Assembly: GCA_933228895.1 (NCBI GenBank) | Contig: OW121852.1 | Location: forward strand, 128,831,544 to 128,895,543 | Length of the DNA stretch: 64,000 bases | Source: Platycnemis pennipes | Taxonomy: Eukaryota; Arthropoda; Insecta; Odonata; Platycnemididae | Reading direction: 5' to 3' | Shown: positions 61,741-64,000 of the stretch, one piece after another | Position numbering within the stretch: position 1 is the stretch's first letter | How the letters are laid out: each line of letters opens with the position of its first letter | The notes under the pieces: model-generated | Database searches by the model: none | What the model was told of the DNA's origin: nothing | The model's input: only the letters and a program-made list of their open reading frames with translations | Translations under genes and position numbers: made by a program

Positions 61741-63080
61741 CCAGGTTTTTTTTTTTGGATCCACATCCTTGCCTTGGTTTCGGATCCTTAGTCTCAGGTA
61801 ATGGATTCTGAATTTCATTTTTTTTCTAATTCTACATTTGTACTCTATTCAGAAAAACAGCAACAATAGTATTTCCAAAAATAAGTATGTATATTTATAT
61901 TAGAAAAAATCAACTTTTATCGTGTGTGGGGAAAAGATTTTTCCAAAAAAAAATTAATTCAGTGCACAATGGGTTTACATTCACTTGGGTTACTGTTGTA
62001 AATCAAATCCTTGAATGCTTTTATAATATTTTTTAGAAGCAAAAACTTTTTAATACGGTTAGGAGATTCTATTCATGGAATATCTGGGGATTCCATTTTT
62101 AAGACGATAAAATTATTATAGAATATTTCAAACTACTAATTTTGCAATGTCTTATTAATAATAACCTTTAAAATATTTGTGAGTTATATACTCATAAGGA
62201 GAGGTTGTGTAACTCGGATCATGAATTTAGATGGGCCTTTTTTTTTCATGCTACTAGAAGCAAAATAAAGAAACATGTTTCTTGGCCTTTTTCTCCATTA
62301 TTTGCAAGATGAAAGGTGGAATGATATTCGAGGAGCCTGCATTCTCTGAATTTGGGTAAGCCGACAATAGCAGAGTGGGGTACTGTACTGCAGATAATGA
62401 AGTTCGATTCTTATTGCTGTTAAAAATTTTTCTTTCAGCCATTAAATCATAAACGTTATCATCCTTAATTTTCAACCCTTGTACGATAGATATGTGGATA
62501 CTGACTTTTTGTACTTTAATCACTTAAAGTAGATTCACAAATGCTTCACTTAAAAATGCACAAAAGTTAACATATTGTTTCCAAAGTTTTAATTCTGTGA
62601 CATGGAATTTGTGATAATCTACTTTTTTTTAACTGCCTGCTTGCCTTACCCTGGGAATGGACTAATACTAGGCAGAGTTAAGGATTGAACAGTGACCAAC
62701 AGCACACTAGCTGTCATTTTTTTACTACTATCATCAGCTATCATCGGGTCATGCGAGTCCGACGAATGTAGGCGACCCGCACGACATTCTGCTTTATTTT
62801 TTTCCTGTGCTTCCCGGCATGTTGGGGAAAAAGCCAAGACACGTATTTCGTTGTTTTGTTCCAGTAACACGGAAAAAATTTTCATCTTATTTCGTGACCC
62901 GATTTACAAATCCTCTACTTGTCAGTACCTGCATTCCTATCACAGGGCGCATCGATCACTAGTCCACGAAATTTAAAAATCTCAGATCCGGATCCGAATT
63001 CATACTGTCATCGGATATGATTTTAGTGGCGAATGAAATGCAAGATCCATGAGTTTTTGGACTAGACCCGACCATCCCTA
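61736..63080. mobile_element. Possible hAT-like element nested in the outer hAT
   Basis: Ends TAGTGATGGACAAATCC and (inverse) TAGGGATGGTCGGGTC, with GGATCC/TCCGGATCC clusters near both. It would explain the abrupt loss of transposase sequence at 61736. No 8-bp duplication is found (GTATCGAT vs ATTTTTAG), so the left end may be eroded. Its right-hand ~270 bp (62700-62970) resembles 63235-63490 of the outer element. Confidence 0.4.
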
Positions 63081-63617
63081 ATTTTTAGTGATACATTCGT
63101 AAATCTAATTTAAACAATAAAAGTATAAAAAAAGTGAGTATTTAGACGTAAGGGTTTTACATTGATTGATAAAATTTTTGATGCAATGACGGAAGGAAAA
63201 TATTAAACTGAGATTGGGATCGAACTTCCTTTAGGACACTAGCTCACGATGGCTGCTTGATACCGGCGAATGTAGGCTACCCGCGTGGCATTCTATGTAT
63301 TTTTTTCTTGTGATGCCGGGGTAATGGGGAAAAAATATATCTTTATTTTGCCTCTAGCTGCACGGAAAATTTTTCATCTGATTTCGTGACCATATTTACA
63401 CAACCTCTCCTTGTCAATATCTAAGGTACCTATATCCCCTTCACGGGATGCTTTAATCACTAAGCCGTGAAATTTTAAAATATACGATCCGAACATCCGT
63501 AGTATCGACGGTATTGGTATCGACTTTAGGCAATCGATTCTCGATACGAATACCAATCCACGAGAATTGGTGGTATCGAGAAGAGATAACGAGAATCAAC
63601 ACATCCCTAAATGAAAC

Positions 63618-64000
63618 TGATATTGTTGAAAAGATGGCTATTTCTTTGTTGATAAAACCGCATTGCTCAATCTAAAAGTCATTGTGGTTTGTAAAGGCAG
63701 AGTTTAGTCAGTTTCAATGGGGGCATTTACTCAGAACCGAAATCACAATAATGTACACGAAATTGTTAGATGGAAACGGAAAATGATTTTTAGTGAAAAA
63801 ATTAATCTTCAAACCCGAGCCATTCGCTCATAAATCAAAAATTAAAATAAGCAAAAGTTGACGCCCACCGAAGGAGCTGCTTAGATACCATTTCCATCAT
63901 CCACCTCACACCAACTGCTTTTGGGAAAGGGAAGGGAGTGAAGGGGGGGTGTCGGAAGGTCTACTCGCACAGATCCTGTTGCTACTGCTTCCATTGGCAG
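63618..64000 (+). other. ARMC8 intron 6, probably ending in a splice acceptor
   Basis: No coding sequence. The final bases (CTACTGCTTCCATTGGCAG) look like a polypyrimidine tract and AG acceptor, so ARMC8 exon 7 may start at the first base past the window. Confidence 0.35.

Larger units (their letters stand above)
56499..63609. mobile_element. Outer hAT element with nested insertions
   Basis: Ends TAGAGATGAGTTGATACC and (inverse) TAGGGATGTGTTGATTC, with an exact 8-bp duplication AATGAAAC on both sides (56491-56498, 63610-63617). Subterminal ATCGATTCTCGATAC motifs occur at both ends. 7,111 bp as it stands, of which at least 4.5 kb is later insertions. A hAT transposase C-terminal piece is present on the minus strand at 61597-61740. 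Confidence 0.8.

Noticed and set aside
62646..62976. Short ORFs on both strands with a signal-peptide-like N-terminus (TLAVIFLLLSSAIIGS)
   Set aside because: No family match, located inside hAT-derived sequence, and the diverged repeat at 63235 does not keep the frame.

Overview
This is a TE-saturated stretch of an animal nuclear genome. It has spliced genes with GT-AG introns and no operons or bacterial features. Most likely it is an arthropod, probably an insect with a large genome, judging from the mix of CR1-type LINEs with an esterase ORF1, Penelope-like fragments, hAT elements and a tRNA-like SINE; the species cannot be named from the sequence. Two host genes are visible. One is a small unrecognised three-exon gene (exons 33487-34787, +) that has a partial inverted duplicate at 3588-3921 (-). 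The other is the 5' half of ARMC8 (exons between 51294 and 56460, +), whose product is an armadillo-repeat subunit of the CTLH/GID E3 ubiquitin ligase.

Positions 1-50.6 kb are mostly a graveyard of two related CR1-superfamily LINE families, called A and B here. Family A is complete once, on the minus strand at 23289-29313 (6,025 bp, 6-bp target duplication). It has a 1.9-kb 5' UTR built partly of tandem ~235-bp units, ORF1 (coiled coil plus SGNH/GDSL-esterase-like domain) and ORF2 (AP endonuclease plus reverse transcriptase). Family B is best represented at 19251-23103 (+), with a 5'-truncated ORF1 and a complete ORF2. Dozens of 5'-truncated, frameshifted, inverted or nested copies surround them. 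Nearly all end in the same 3' module: a short hairpin (GGTGA/TCACC), a second CCCTGC/GCAGGG hairpin, then a (GTAGAT)n tail. The same module caps at least three further repeat groups (A2, C, D), and some insertions are little more than the module itself. Many junctions show 4-6 bp target-site duplications, so the insertion order can be reconstructed; one older A copy (19207-30323) is split by three later insertions.

The region 32.2-36 kb holds the small gene with a TATA promoter and a poly(A) signal, flanked by decayed LINE pieces. Its second copy at 3.2-4.0 kb keeps introns and 3' flank, so it arose by DNA-level duplication rather than retroposition.

The region 50.6-64 kb is ARMC8 with six coding exons. 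Its introns carry a MITE-like element, two Penelope-like fragments in opposite orientation including a hammerhead-ribozyme-like motif, a C-terminal piece of another non-LTR element, and a nested set of hAT elements. An outer hAT of 7.1 kb (56499-63609, TSD AATGAAAC) contains two related 2.07-kb non-autonomous hATs (TSDs CATGAAAT and GTTTTTAC) with remnants of a BED-finger ORF, a 380-bp tRNA-like SINE/fold-back (12-bp TSD), and a further hAT-like end. The window stops in ARMC8 intron 6, on a sequence that looks like a splice acceptor.
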